DNA of 16,273 bases from Caproicibacter sp002399225 (lineage in GTDB: Bacteria > Bacillota > Clostridia > Oscillospirales > Acutalibacteraceae), in the NCBI GenBank assembly GCA_036756705.1, contig DAIOKN010000036.1, positions 1 through 16,273 on the forward strand, in the 5' to 3' direction. A program made the position numbers and the translations under genes. The number at the start of each line of letters is the position of its first letter. The first letter of the stretch is position 1. Below, piece after piece: positions 1-6,617 of the stretch. The notes beneath the pieces were generated by a model that was given only the letters and a program-made list of their open reading frames with translations, did no database searches and had not been told where the DNA came from.

Positions 1-1
1 A

Positions 2-29
2 TTGACTTCTTTTTTCACTATGATATACT
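2..29 (+). promoter_or_regulatory. SigmaA-type promoter for the small coiled-coil gene
   Basis: TTGACT at 2-7 and TATACT at 24-29 are separated by 16 bases, and a TGA just before the -10 gives an extended -10 character. A GGAGGTG ribosome binding site at 41-47 and the ATG at 52 follow at normal distances. Confidence 0.65.
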
Positions 30-51
30 TAGAAAAAACGGAGGTGCAGCA

Positions 52-276
52 ATGCCACGAGGAAGAAGGAAGTCGGCACCGGAAACTTTCAATGAGCAAA
101 TCGAAAAAATAGATGTCCAGATTCGAAATCATCAAAATAGGATTGACACGCTGCGGGTCAAGAAAAATGATTTGCTGGAGCAAAAAAAGAAATCCGAAGT
201 TGAAATGATCTACCAAAAGATTCAGGAAAGTGGAAAGCCAATCGACGAAGTCCTTAAGATGTTTGAGCAGAAATGA
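52..276 (+). CDS. Small basic coiled-coil protein (DUF4315-like), element-borne
   Basis: This is a 74-residue protein with a basic N-terminus (PRGRRK), a long charged heptad-like helix at about residues 14-50 (EQIEKIDVQIRNHQNRIDTL) and a short C-terminal helix ending in the pattern GKPIDEVLKMF. It resembles the short coiled-coil proteins found in Clostridial conjugative elements (DUF4315-like), recalled from memory rather than searched. A strong ribosome binding site, GGAGGTG, precedes the ATG, a good promoter lies upstream and a terminator follows the stop, so it is probably a monocistronic real gene. The function is unknown; helix-mediated dimerisation or nucleic acid binding is a guess. 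Confidence 0.75.
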   Translation: MPRGRRKSAPETFNEQIEKIDVQIRNHQNRIDTLRVKKNDLLEQKKKSEVEMIYQKIQESGKPIDEVLKMFEQK

Positions 277-280
277 CAGT

Positions 281-307
281 GGCCGCCCCGTTATGGGGCG
301 GCCATTT
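281..307 (+). terminator. Rho-independent terminator
   Basis: A perfect 9-bp GC stem, GGCCGCCCC at 281-289 and GGGGCGGCC at 295-303, with a 5-base loop is followed by ATTTTC. It starts 5 bases after the stop of the coiled-coil gene. The T-run is short. The stem also lies just beyond the 3' end of the opposing XRE gene. Confidence 0.75.
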
Positions 308-318
308 TCATGGAAAGT

Positions 319-525
319 TTAATGGTGATCCAGTTGCTGATACAACGTATCCAATGAAACACCGAGGACTTTTGCAATGTCCCCGATCAGCTTGAATCCC
401 GGATTTTTGTTGTCCCCGTTTTCAATTCCGTGGATGGTGGACACGGCATGTCCGCTTCTGCGGGCCAGCTCAGATTCGGATAGTAGCTTTTTAATTCTAA
501 TTTGTCGTATTTTGTCTCCTAACAT
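319..525 (-). CDS. XRE-family helix-turn-helix transcriptional regulator
   Basis: This 68-residue protein is almost entirely one HTH_3 domain (about residues 5-62), with the recognition-helix region SGHAVSTIHGIENG and the typical closing segment LIGDIAKVLGVSLDTLY. Such minimal Cro/CI-like proteins usually act as dimeric repressors. The ATG at 525 has AAAGGAA about eight bases upstream. It is divergent from the small membrane protein gene at 588, and two direct repeats sit in the shared upstream region, so repression of one or both genes is plausible. Which genes it controls is inference. Confidence 0.85.
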   Translation of the reverse strand: MLGDKIRQIRIKKLLSESELARRSGHAVSTIHGIENGDNKNPGFKLIGDIAKVLGVSLDTLYQQLDHH

Positions 526-536
526 CTGGAATTTCC

Positions 537-571
537 TTTCGATATGTGGTAAACTATTTTTCGATTGTGAG
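537..571. promoter_or_regulatory. Candidate XRE operator: direct repeats 22 bp apart
   Basis: TTTCGATATGTGG at 537-549 and TTTCGATTGTGAG at 559-571 are similar 13-base copies two helical turns apart. They lie between the divergent XRE gene and the small membrane protein gene. That fits binding by a small dimeric repressor on one DNA face. No clear sigmaA promoter hexamers were identified here for either gene. Confidence 0.35.
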
Positions 572-587
572 ACATATTGGGGGAATA

Positions 588-743
588 ATGTTGAATGACT
601 CTAACAGTGTGCAAATACTTCTTCAACATATATTACAAAAAATTGATATAAAAAATATAATATCACTTTTATTGACCAGCGTCGGAGGAATAATTACTTT
701 TCAACTAAATGAAACATTTATTCATACATTTCATCTTGAATAA
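588..743 (+). CDS. Small putative membrane protein divergent from the XRE gene
   Basis: The ATG at 588 has TTGGGGGA a few bases upstream and gives a 51-residue protein. Residues 20-34 (IISLLLTSVGGIITF) form one hydrophobic segment, preceded by an amphipathic stretch with QILLQHILQKIDIKN. An ATG at 546 in the same frame gives a longer version but lacks a good ribosome binding site. Its 3' end overlaps the convergent 88-aa gene by 13 bases. A small membrane peptide beside an XRE gene could be a toxin-like or holin-like peptide, but there is no specific match, so it is left as hypothetical. Confidence 0.4.
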   Translation: MLNDSNSVQILLQHILQKIDIKNIISLLLTSVGGIITFQLNETFIHTFHLE

Positions 744-997
744 AATCCATTATTTTTATTGCGCCTAAGCCCAAAAACGGATACAGAATAAGAAACCACA
801 TGATGTATACTCCAAAGTTCTTGAAAAGCTAAATCTACTTTGCCCGTAATAACACTGATGATGATGGCCATAACTGCCAGTGACAACAGTGCATAAAAAA
901 CAAGGTATGCCAATAAAAGAATTGGAACAACCAAGCAAAAAAAGATAAGTTTAAAAATCTCAAATAAAGCACTCATAATCTTACATAAAATTTTCAT
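731..997 (-). CDS. Small hydrophobic membrane protein, end of secreted-protein gene set
   Basis: This 88-residue protein has a long hydrophobic core at about residues 8-52 (IFKLIFFCLVVPILLLAYLV and LLSLAVMAIIISVITG), probably two membrane helices, and a basic C-terminus (GLRRNKNNGFYSR). The start at 997 was chosen because the ATG lies one base after the stop of the preceding secreted-protein gene and GGTGGGG sits just upstream. An in-frame ATG at 1021 overlaps that gene and is less likely. The spacing implies translational coupling. Function is not recognised; its place suggests membrane partnership with the secreted protein. Confidence 0.65.
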   Translation of the reverse strand: MKILCKIMSALFEIFKLIFFCLVVPILLLAYLVFYALLSLAVMAIIISVITGKVDLAFQELWSIHHVVSYSVSVFGLRRNKNNGFYSR

Positions 998-998
998 T

Positions 999-2744
999 TT
1001 ACCCCACCAGTTTCGGCCCAACGTGCCAGTCGTCGTAAACGCTGCCGTCGATGGTCACATCGTCCGTCAGCTTCACGGACAGCATCCCAGCAGGGGTCCA
1101 GGCATCTTCCAGCACGGTGTAAGCGGCGTACTTCCCATCCGGATACCACACCGGTGTGAAATGCACCCGGCGGTCGTAAGTCGAGTATTCATTCGTTTTA
1201 AACGCAAATGGGGAGGACAGCCCGTTCGTCATTCGGTCGAGTACCCGCCAGTATGCAGAATACGAAAACTCCGGGAAATAGGTGACTGCCGTCTGTGCGC
1301 CGGTGATGTTCCGCGTTGACGCGGAAGTCCTCATGCCGCTTGAAATCTTTATTTTGACTCCGTATCCGGACTTCATGACCTTGCCCTGTGCGGTCGGGTC
1401 TTTGTCGTCCGGCATCAGGTTCATGTCTGCGGAGAGGATCGCCCGGTAGGCGGTTCGGTCGTATTCCCAGTATCCTTCGTCAACCCATTTGCCTTTGTCC
1501 ACCCATTCGCCGCCGGAAGACCAGCCTTTATGCTTTTCCCAGACCCAGTGTTCTTCCCATTCCCAGTCTGCTATCCAGCGGGCGCTCCAAACGCTCCAGG
1601 TGTTGGACGCGCCGGTGATCTGGGCAGGCGCGTCGGGAACCTTAAAGCTGTCGTTCCGGTCCGTTGCGGTCGGGTCCGGCGGCGTTTTCTCCGTCAGCGC
1701 GACAATGTGCGCATTGACAACGTTATCCTCCAGATTGCCTTTATTGGTGGTCACTGTGATTTTGATGGTCTGCGGGGTGGAGGGAGTATGCCATTTTACC
1801 CATACAAGCTGGCTTTTGCCTTCCGGTATCACAATCCCGGTACGGGTGTAAGTGCTGCCGAAAATGTGGAAAGTAACGCTTGCCGGGCTGTCCGGGTCAA
1901 TCTCTGAGTCTGTATCGAGAGTGACGGAAGTAATCACGTCGGTATTGGTGCGATAGGTTGCGTCATATCCGACGGGTTTCGGATTTGGATGCGGTCCATC
2001 TTTAAAATACACAATGCCAAGGCCGAGTTCATGAAGAATAACGGCATCCGTCTGAGGCCGCCGGGTGGAACCCGAATAGGCGGGATAGCCCATGTCGGAG
2101 CGTTCCAGGTACATAGCAAATGGCAGATTCTGATGGGTCAGCGATACCATCTTACGGCGCAGTCCGCCGGAAAGGGCCTTATCATATAAAGCAGCTTCTG
2201 TCGCGGTCATCGCGTACTTTTTACCTTGAAAAGTAAAGTAGGCGATAGGTTCTAGCAGAAGCTTATAATCTCCGTTGGTCAGTTTGTCATAAGATATGCC
2301 AGCAAGCGAGGCAATTTGTTGTATAGTCCCTTTTGAGCAAAAATATCTTCGTATAACTGCAATATTTGTATTGCCACCACCGTCGCTAATAATTTTTGGA
2401 AATTGACCCGTAGGTTTTATCGAGGTATATCCAGCCAGATTAGCTTTCAGTGATGCACCATGACTATATTGCAATTTGCAGATTTTCGCAAAATGCCGTT
2501 CTACATCACTTTCCACTTTATTTGAAAAATCAATTGATGTTGAAACCGGTTGATTGCTTTTTGTCCGGATGACTGTGACTCGAACTCCTTCCTGCCCGGT
2601 ATGCCAGATGTTCTGTGCGGTCCCGCTTCCCATGCCCCCGCCGCCATTGTCAATGTTTCCTTCGCCGCTTCCAGCGTAAGCCGGAACTGTCAAACACGAC
2701 AGCGAAAGGGTAACACAAAGAAACAGCGTTATGATACGCTTCAT
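999..2744 (-). CDS. Large secreted protein of Clostridial mobile elements, Trp-rich region
   Basis: This 581-residue protein begins with a clear signal peptide (MKRIITLFLCVTLSLSCL, cleavage likely after AYA). The ATG at 2744 has GGAGG five bases upstream; an upstream in-frame ATG at 2771 lies in a terminator and is rejected. A Gly-rich linker follows (NIDNGGGGMGSG). About residues 260-360 look like an Ig/CARDB-like beta domain with alternating hydrophobics. About residues 381-427 hold 11 tryptophans with repeats such as GEWVDKGKWVDEGYWEY. The C-terminal 150 residues include KSGYGVKIKISS and RRVHFTPVWYPDGKYAAY. From memory, similar proteins accompany ParA/ParB genes on Firmicute conjugative elements; the role is unknown, and surface or mating-channel work is inference. 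Confidence 0.8.
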   Translation of the reverse strand: MKRIITLFLCVTLSLSCLTVPAYAGSGEGNIDNGGGGMGSGTAQNIWHTGQEGVRVTVIRTKSNQPVSTSIDFSNKVESDVERHFAKICKLQYSHGASLKANLAGYTSIKPTGQFPKIISDGGGNTNIAVIRRYFCSKGTIQQIASLAGISYDKLTNGDYKLLLEPIAYFTFQGKKYAMTATEAALYDKALSGGLRRKMVSLTHQNLPFAMYLERSDMGYPAYSGSTRRPQTDAVILHELGLGIVYFKDGPHPNPKPVGYDATYRTNTDVITSVTLDTDSEIDPDSPASVTFHIFGSTYTRTGIVIPEGKSQLVWVKWHTPSTPQTIKITVTTNKGNLEDNVVNAHIVALTEKTPPDPTATDRNDSFKVPDAPAQITGASNTWSVWSARWIADWEWEEHWVWEKHKGWSSGGEWVDKGKWVDEGYWEYDRTAYRAILSADMNLMPDDKDPTAQGKVMKSGYGVKIKISSGMRTSASTRNITGAQTAVTYFPEFSYSAYWRVLDRMTNGLSSPFAFKTNEYSTYDRRVHFTPVWYPDGKYAAYTVLEDAWTPAGMLSVKLTDDVTIDGSVYDDWHVGPKLVG

Positions 2745-2763
2745 ACTTTCCTCCAGATACAAA

Positions 2764-2798
2764 AAGGACACAGCCTGTTTTCAGCAAGCTGCGTCCTT
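2764..2798 (-). terminator. Intra-operon terminator or attenuator hairpin
   Basis: On the minus strand AAGGACGCAGC pairs with GCTGTGTCCTT (one G-U pair), followed directly by a T-run (CCTTTTTG). It lies between the stop of the 188-aa protein (2816) and the start of the large secreted protein (2744). Partial readthrough could set the ratio of the two products. Confidence 0.7.
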
Positions 2799-2815
2799 AA
2801 TTATTTTTAACTGAT

Positions 2816-3382
2816 TTAGTTCATAGTGCCTACTTTATTACCGGTCAAATGATCTCCTGGGTTCCCGACAGTTGTCATTTGTCCGCCTGTTCCATGGGAA
2901 TTTCCGAAAATAGGGTCAGTGCCTTGCGTTACGTTTCCATTGGAAGTCTTTTTCGAGGTCGATTTTTTTGATTTTGATGACTTTGATTTAACGCTTGGCT
3001 GACTGGTATAATGCGGCTGGCGGCTTTTGTCCGTCAGCGCCGAGTTAGTCGGCTGTTTCCCGTTCACGCTGTCACCTTTCACTTTTGGCTTAGACGGCTG
3101 TGAAGCCAGCTTTGAAACTGTATTGTTCAGCGGCTCACTGCGGGAACTTTCCTTTGCCGGGTCAAATGCAGAACCGGTTCCGCTTACGGAGTCGGAGCCA
3201 ATGGACGCAACGGAAATATCGGCGGAGGCGACGGAAGAAGTCTTAGAGCTAGTTTCGTCGGATGTCTCCACTTTGGCATTCGCGTTGGTCATTACCGCAG
3301 CCAGAACCCCGCCGCAGACAACGGCGACACCCGCACACAGAGCAATCTTTTTAACTTTCGGAGTGAATGTAATCTTTTTCAT
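2816..3382 (-). CDS. Membrane-anchored or secreted Ser/Thr/Lys-rich protein (DUF6550-like)
   Basis: This 188-residue protein has an N-terminal basic plus hydrophobic segment (VKKIALCAGVAVVCGGVLAA), then a long low-complexity linker rich in Ser, Thr and Lys (for example SKSSKSKKSTSKKTS), and a more ordered tail ending in GNKVGTMN. The ATG at 3382 has GGAGG upstream at 8-base spacing and is preferred over the ATG at 3397. The layout and the VGTM-type tail recall the DUF6550 proteins of Clostridial conjugative elements, from memory. It is the first gene of the secreted-protein set and has a consensus promoter. The linker suggests a wall-spanning surface protein; function unknown. Confidence 0.7.
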   Translation of the reverse strand: MKKITFTPKVKKIALCAGVAVVCGGVLAAVMTNANAKVETSDETSSKTSSVASADISVASIGSDSVSGTGSAFDPAKESSRSEPLNNTVSKLASQPSKPKVKGDSVNGKQPTNSALTDKSRQPHYTSQPSVKSKSSKSKKSTSKKTSNGNVTQGTDPIFGNSHGTGGQMTTVGNPGDHLTGNKVGTMN

Positions 3383-3412
3383 AATTCTTTCCTCCACTCA
3401 TAATACTTAATA

Positions 3413-3441
3413 AAAATAATCCTTTTCGGAATGATTGTCAA
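3413..3441 (-). promoter_or_regulatory. SigmaA promoter of the secreted-protein genes
   Basis: On the minus strand TTGACA (3436-3441) and TATTTT (3413-3418) are 17 bases apart, 31 bases upstream of the ATG at 3382. The -35 is perfect and the -10 is weaker. Confidence 0.7.
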
Positions 3442-3477
3442 GGGCTGGAAATTTTGAACCTTGCAAGGAAAACGCGG

Positions 3478-3693
3478 TTACGCTCGACAGCAATAACTAA
3501 TTCGCCGGTTGAATGGCTGGAAAGGAGTCCACTCGCCACAAACGCTTTTATAAATGGTCCATCCTGAAATTTCCGGATGGACTTTAGCAAAAGCAAATGA
3601 TTTTCTGACTTCTTCACCAATCTTTTGATACGGAAATGACTCAGTGCTTTTTACATACTTTTGCTTGCAATCATAGAACCGAATCATCAACAA
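3478..3693 (-). CDS. Doubtful small hypothetical protein or gene remnant
   Basis: This 71-codon reading frame starts at TTG (3693, GTGGGG seven bases upstream) or ATG (3687). The product contains MIRFYDCKQKYVKSTES and a plausible globular segment through EISGWTIYKSVCGEWTPFQP, then a tail (RRISYCCRA) that looks out of frame. An overlapping frame (3438-3620) continues with charged residues, so the region may be a frameshifted remnant of a slightly longer gene. No family recognised. Confidence 0.3.
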   Translation of the reverse strand: MLMIRFYDCKQKYVKSTESFPYQKIGEEVRKSFAFAKVHPEISGWTIYKSVCGEWTPFQPFNRRISYCCRA

Positions 3694-3872
3694 CGCTATT
3701 CCCCACTTTTGGAATCATTGTGAATAAAGGATTCTACCATCCAAAGATTCGAAAATTCGATAATCATCCGAATCACAGATTACGACTCTGTGCTGCAATG
3801 AAACCTGCAATGCAATGTAATTTTTTACAGCTTGGATTCCATTGAGACGAACCGGGGGGATAGGTTTCGTCT
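3681..3872. repeat. Cluster of short repeats downstream of parB
   Basis: GAATCA occurs at about 3681, 3712 and 3771; GATTCG (3746-3751) and CGAATC (3769-3774) form an inverted pair; TCGAA-AA-TTCGA is a small palindrome near 3750; CTGCAATG is repeated 12 bases apart near 3793 and 3805; and AGACGAA/TTCGTCT (3845-3851, 3866-3872) is an inverted repeat. The stretch has no convincing gene. Position beside parAB makes a partition site possible, but no canonical parS 16-mer was seen. Confidence 0.3.
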
Positions 3873-3908
3873 GTCAGAAAGCAATATCCTAAGAATTCTT
3901 CTTCCATT

Positions 3909-4835
3909 TTATTGTTCCTCTGACAGTTTCCAACGCTTCAATAATTTCAGAATAACATCTTCCATTTGCGCGGGCGTATAGTCAGCAGGAAAATATTCCT
4001 TTAACTTTTGCCCCGGCAGTGTGACTTTGACGGGCTCCTCTTTGTTCTCCAGCATGATTGTGTTGATAGCGCTGGCATCCAGTTCTCCGGCCTGGCTGAG
4101 CTGCTTTAACCGGCGGGCTTGTTTCACCGAAGGGACACAACCATTTTCCCGTATATTCTCTAAAAGCTGATTCTGTTCCTCATGGCTCAAATAAGATATT
4201 TCAACGGCAGAGTTAAAGGGCAACTTCTTCTCGTCTACAAGCTTCAGCAGATCGGGAAGAAGCTCGGTTAGCCGGATGTACCGTGAGATTTGGTTCTTGC
4301 TTCCACCAGTCTGCTCAGCTAAAATTTCTCTGGATTCTTTCCCTGATGACTTCCGCCCAACTTGGGCGGAAGTCAAATCGGTGCGTTTTCCCTGGCGCTT
4401 CATCGCCTCCAGCTTCATCTTGTACGCCTTGGCCCGTTCGCTCGGAAGCAGATTTTCACGCTGCAAATTAGAGTCAACCATAGCGACGGTCGCTACATCG
4501 TCGCCATAGCCTTTGATGATGGCTGGAATTGTATCAAACCCGGCCAATTCGCTTGCGTGTTTTCTGCGGTGGCCGGAAATAATTTCATAGCCGCCCTCCG
4601 ACCTGGGACGCGCAATGATTGGAACCAATACGCCATTTTCACGGATGCTGTCGGCCAGCTTCGCCATTTCTTCATCATCCTGCACTTGGAACGGATGATT
4701 TCGAAAGGGATGGAGGTCGGAAAGCCGAATCTCCTGAATTCCATCCGTGCTGTCATCCTTCTTAGGAATGCCAAAGATTTCATCGACAGATTCCATATGA
4801 ATCTTCTTTGCGGCATTGCTTTTGAGATCGCTCAT
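3909..4835 (-). CDS. parB: ParB/RepB/Spo0J-family partition protein
   Basis: This 308-residue ParB protein has a ParB-N (nuclease-like, CTP-binding) domain at about 35-130, with the QVQDDEEMAKLADSIRENG segment and the arginine patch GHRRKHA. A helix-turn-helix DNA-binding region follows around 155-215 (ILAEQTGGSKNQISRYIRLT), then a C-terminal dimerisation tail. ParB binds centromere-like sites and works with the ParA ATPase to segregate DNA. The ATG overlaps the parA stop in an ATGA arrangement, with AGGAGG upstream, so the two are translationally coupled. On integrating elements such pairs stabilise the excised circle; this role is inferred from family knowledge. Confidence 0.93.
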   Translation of the reverse strand: MSDLKSNAAKKIHMESVDEIFGIPKKDDSTDGIQEIRLSDLHPFRNHPFQVQDDEEMAKLADSIRENGVLVPIIARPRSEGGYEIISGHRRKHASELAGFDTIPAIIKGYGDDVATVAMVDSNLQRENLLPSERAKAYKMKLEAMKRQGKRTDLTSAQVGRKSSGKESREILAEQTGGSKNQISRYIRLTELLPDLLKLVDEKKLPFNSAVEISYLSHEEQNQLLENIRENGCVPSVKQARRLKQLSQAGELDASAINTIMLENKEEPVKVTLPGQKLKEYFPADYTPAQMEDVILKLLKRWKLSEEQ

Positions 4836-5611
4836 TCCGCAAGAACCTCCTGTGTAAGAGATTCATACGCTTGAGCAACTTTTCCGTGCGGGTCATGAAG
4901 ATAAATGCTTTTGCCTTCCGCGCTTGTTTCGGCCGCACGCACGGACAATGGAATCATCTGATCGTAAATTTTGATCTTTCCGTCGTAAGTATCGTGCAGC
5001 AGCGATATGATATCCTTTACGAAGTTTGGCCGGGTGTCTACCATCGTCAGGAGAATTCCGTCAATCTTCAGGCGCGGGTTAATCTGCCGCCGCACTTTTG
5101 CAATGGTTTTTAAAAGCTGTTCCAGCCCTTTTAAGGGAAGGTATTGAGCCTGAACGGGGATGAGAACGGTATCTGCCGCCGCTAAGGCATTAACGGTCAT
5201 CATACCGAGCGACGGCATACAGTCGATCAGAATATAGTCATAATTGCTGCGGACCGATTCAATGTATCGTTTTAAAATGGTTTCACGGCTCATCAGATTC
5301 ACCAGCGACACTTCAACCGCAGACAGATCAATGTTTCCGGGCATCAAATCGATACCTTCCTTGTGGTGCAGGATGGCCTCGTCGGGAGCAATTTCTTCAT
5401 CGTTCATGAGCTTCCCCATGATGGTCGCAAGAGAGGTCTTCAGGTTGTCCGGATCGCAGTAACCTAAACTTGCGGTCAAGCTTCCCTGGGGATCTGCGTC
5501 AATCAGCAGGACCCGATTTCCCTTCCGTTCCAGCCCGATACCGAGATTTGCGCAGGTTGTGGTCTTGCCAACCCCGCCTTTTTGGTTGACGATCGCGGTT
5601 ACTTTACACAT
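4832..5611 (-). CDS. parA: ParA/Soj-family partition ATPase
   Basis: The 259-residue form starts at ATG 5611 with AGGAGG eight or so bases upstream. The deviant Walker A motif KGGVGKTT is at residues 11-18, the Walker A' segment reads LLIDADPQGSLT, and Walker B is YILIDCMPSLGMM, all intact. ParA binds DNA non-specifically with ATP and is displaced by ParB, moving the replicon or element circle. It sits in an operon after the DUF2786 gene and before parB. The reading frame is open without a stop for 52 further codons upstream, which encode a separate recognisable small domain (see the feature at 5612-5767), so a 311-residue fusion form starting at 5767 is also possible. Confidence 0.93.
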   Translation of the reverse strand: MCKVTAIVNQKGGVGKTTTCANLGIGLERKGNRVLLIDADPQGSLTASLGYCDPDNLKTSLATIMGKLMNDEEIAPDEAILHHKEGIDLMPGNIDLSAVEVSLVNLMSRETILKRYIESVRSNYDYILIDCMPSLGMMTVNALAAADTVLIPVQAQYLPLKGLEQLLKTIAKVRRQINPRLKIDGILLTMVDTRPNFVKDIISLLHDTYDGKIKIYDQMIPLSVRAAETSAEGKSIYLHDPHGKVAQAYESLTQEVLAE

Positions 5612-5767
5612 CGTTTCTTCCTCCTGAATACTTATATATTTTCGTACAAATTTACTCCGGCTGTCTCTGTATACTTTGGATTCCTCCAAAACTAAAAATT
5701 GCCTCTTGAATTTTTTCAAGAAGCAATCTATTTCATCCGACAAGCCGGTTATTCTCATTTTCAGCAT
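5612..5767 (-). other. In-frame DUF3970-like N-terminal extension of ParA
   Basis: Fifty-two codons run in frame into parA with no stop. The encoded segment (MRITGLSDEIDCFLKKF, then VLEESKVYRDSRSKFVRKYI) resembles the roughly 50-60 residue DUF3970 family, normally a stand-alone protein, recalled from memory. The ATG at 5767 has CGGAG eight bases upstream inside the end of the DUF2786 gene, so it looks translated in its own right. Either this is a true domain fusion giving two ParA forms, or a small gene that has lost its stop codon. The RNA also contains a 13-bp hairpin at 5698-5727. Confidence 0.5.
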
Positions 5768-5770
5768 AAA

Positions 5771-6436
5771 TCAGTCTCCGATATGCCCGGCAACCATGAC
5801 AAAGTTTTTTCCGTCCAGTTGCCCCTGCTCGTATACAGAACTGAAACCGGCTAAATAAGCCCCTGTTTTGACCGGCTTTTTACTCCACTTTTTCCGTTGA
5901 TACGCTTCAATAACGACCTGCGGTTTTACCAGCACAAGCGCCCACTCCTGATTTTTCTGTTTCTGCGCCTCATATTTTTGTGAAAGTCCAATGATAAAGC
6001 CCTGCGCATAATCATTCTCAAGACCTCGGGTACTTTCGCCCAGCCGATAGTATTTTCTTTTTAATTGCCTTGTGCGCCCGGTAATATATTCGACAGCGTA
6101 CTCGAAAACGGAAACGGCTGTTTCCACATCTTCGGGCAGGCCCATAAAGGATACTCGATGAGTCTTGTCTGTGTAATAGTAATTGTAGCAGCAGAAATTA
6201 CTTGCTATGACGGAAGATAGGCGGCCTTTCCAGGTTGCCTTTTTAAAAGTAACCGCCGTCTGTTTTTCGATTACTTTTGATTCTTCGTGAACATCATTGA
6301 CATCTCGTATGGTCAGCTTGTGTTTTGCAAGCAGTTCCTGTGCTTTCATCATGGCAGCCTGCGCTTCATTCTCGTTATCACTGGATGCAAGGGCAAGCAG
6401 CTTCTTAATTTTCTGTATAATTCCTTGATCAATCAT
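5771..6436 (-). CDS. DUF2786 domain-containing protein
   Basis: This 221-residue protein has the DUF2786 signature at residues 7-45 (IQKIKKLLALASSDNENEAQ then AAMMKAQELLAKH), usual for this family. The middle section (WKGRLSSVIASNFCCYNYYY) and the C-terminal half, basic and aromatic, match the layout of DUF2786 proteins on phages and conjugative elements, whose biochemical function is unknown. The ATG at 6436 has AAAGGGAG upstream, overlapping the TAA of a 20-codon leader peptide. Its stop lies 3 bases before the ATG at 5767, so it is co-transcribed and probably coupled to parA and parB. Confidence 0.88.
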   Translation of the reverse strand: MIDQGIIQKIKKLLALASSDNENEAQAAMMKAQELLAKHKLTIRDVNDVHEESKVIEKQTAVTFKKATWKGRLSSVIASNFCCYNYYYTDKTHRVSFMGLPEDVETAVSVFEYAVEYITGRTRQLKRKYYRLGESTRGLENDYAQGFIIGLSQKYEAQKQKNQEWALVLVKPQVVIEAYQRKKWSKKPVKTGAYLAGFSSVYEQGQLDGKNFVMVAGHIGD

Positions 6437-6450
6437 TTTCTATACTCCCT

Positions 6451-6513
6451 TTAGCTTTGAAGATTACAATGCGGACGGTGAACAGTCGCAAGACGAATTG
6501 TCTTTTTGATCAT
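6451..6513 (-). CDS. Short leader peptide upstream of the DUF2786-parA-parB operon
   Basis: ATG at 6513 opens a 20-codon frame (MIKKTIRLATVHRPHC...) ending in TAA at 6451-6453. GAAAGGAG stands at good distance upstream. Its stop codon runs into the AAAGGGAG ribosome binding site of the DUF2786 gene, a typical arrangement for translational coupling. It is basic and has two His-Arg/Pro-rich triplets. It may be a regulatory leader or a very small protein; it has no recognised family. Confidence 0.5.
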   Translation of the reverse strand: MIKKTIRLATVHRPHCNLQS

Positions 6514-6539
6514 TGTATATCGCTCCTTTCTAAAATTGA

Positions 6540-6568
6540 ATATAAAAATGAATTTCATATGAATCCAA
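6540..6568 (-). promoter_or_regulatory. Candidate promoter of the DUF2786-parA-parB operon
   Basis: On the minus strand TTGGAT (6563-6568) and TTATAT (6540-6545) are 17 bases apart, upstream of the leader peptide. A perfect 10-bp palindrome TTCATATGAA (6554-6563) fills most of the spacer and could be an operator. A perfect TATAAT also occurs at 6601-6606 but its -35 position falls in the tRNA fragment and does not match. Confidence 0.4.
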
Positions 6569-6617
6569 CAGACTTTTGGCGTCTATGTTACGATTTAGTC
6601 ATTATACCTTTTAATCA

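Noticed and set aside
3845..3872. Terminator for parB
   Set aside because: The AGACGAA/TTCGTCT stem has no T-run on the minus strand, so it is kept only as an inverted repeat.
3681..3908. Canonical parS site
   Set aside because: No sequence close to TGTTTCACGTGAAACA was seen in the window.
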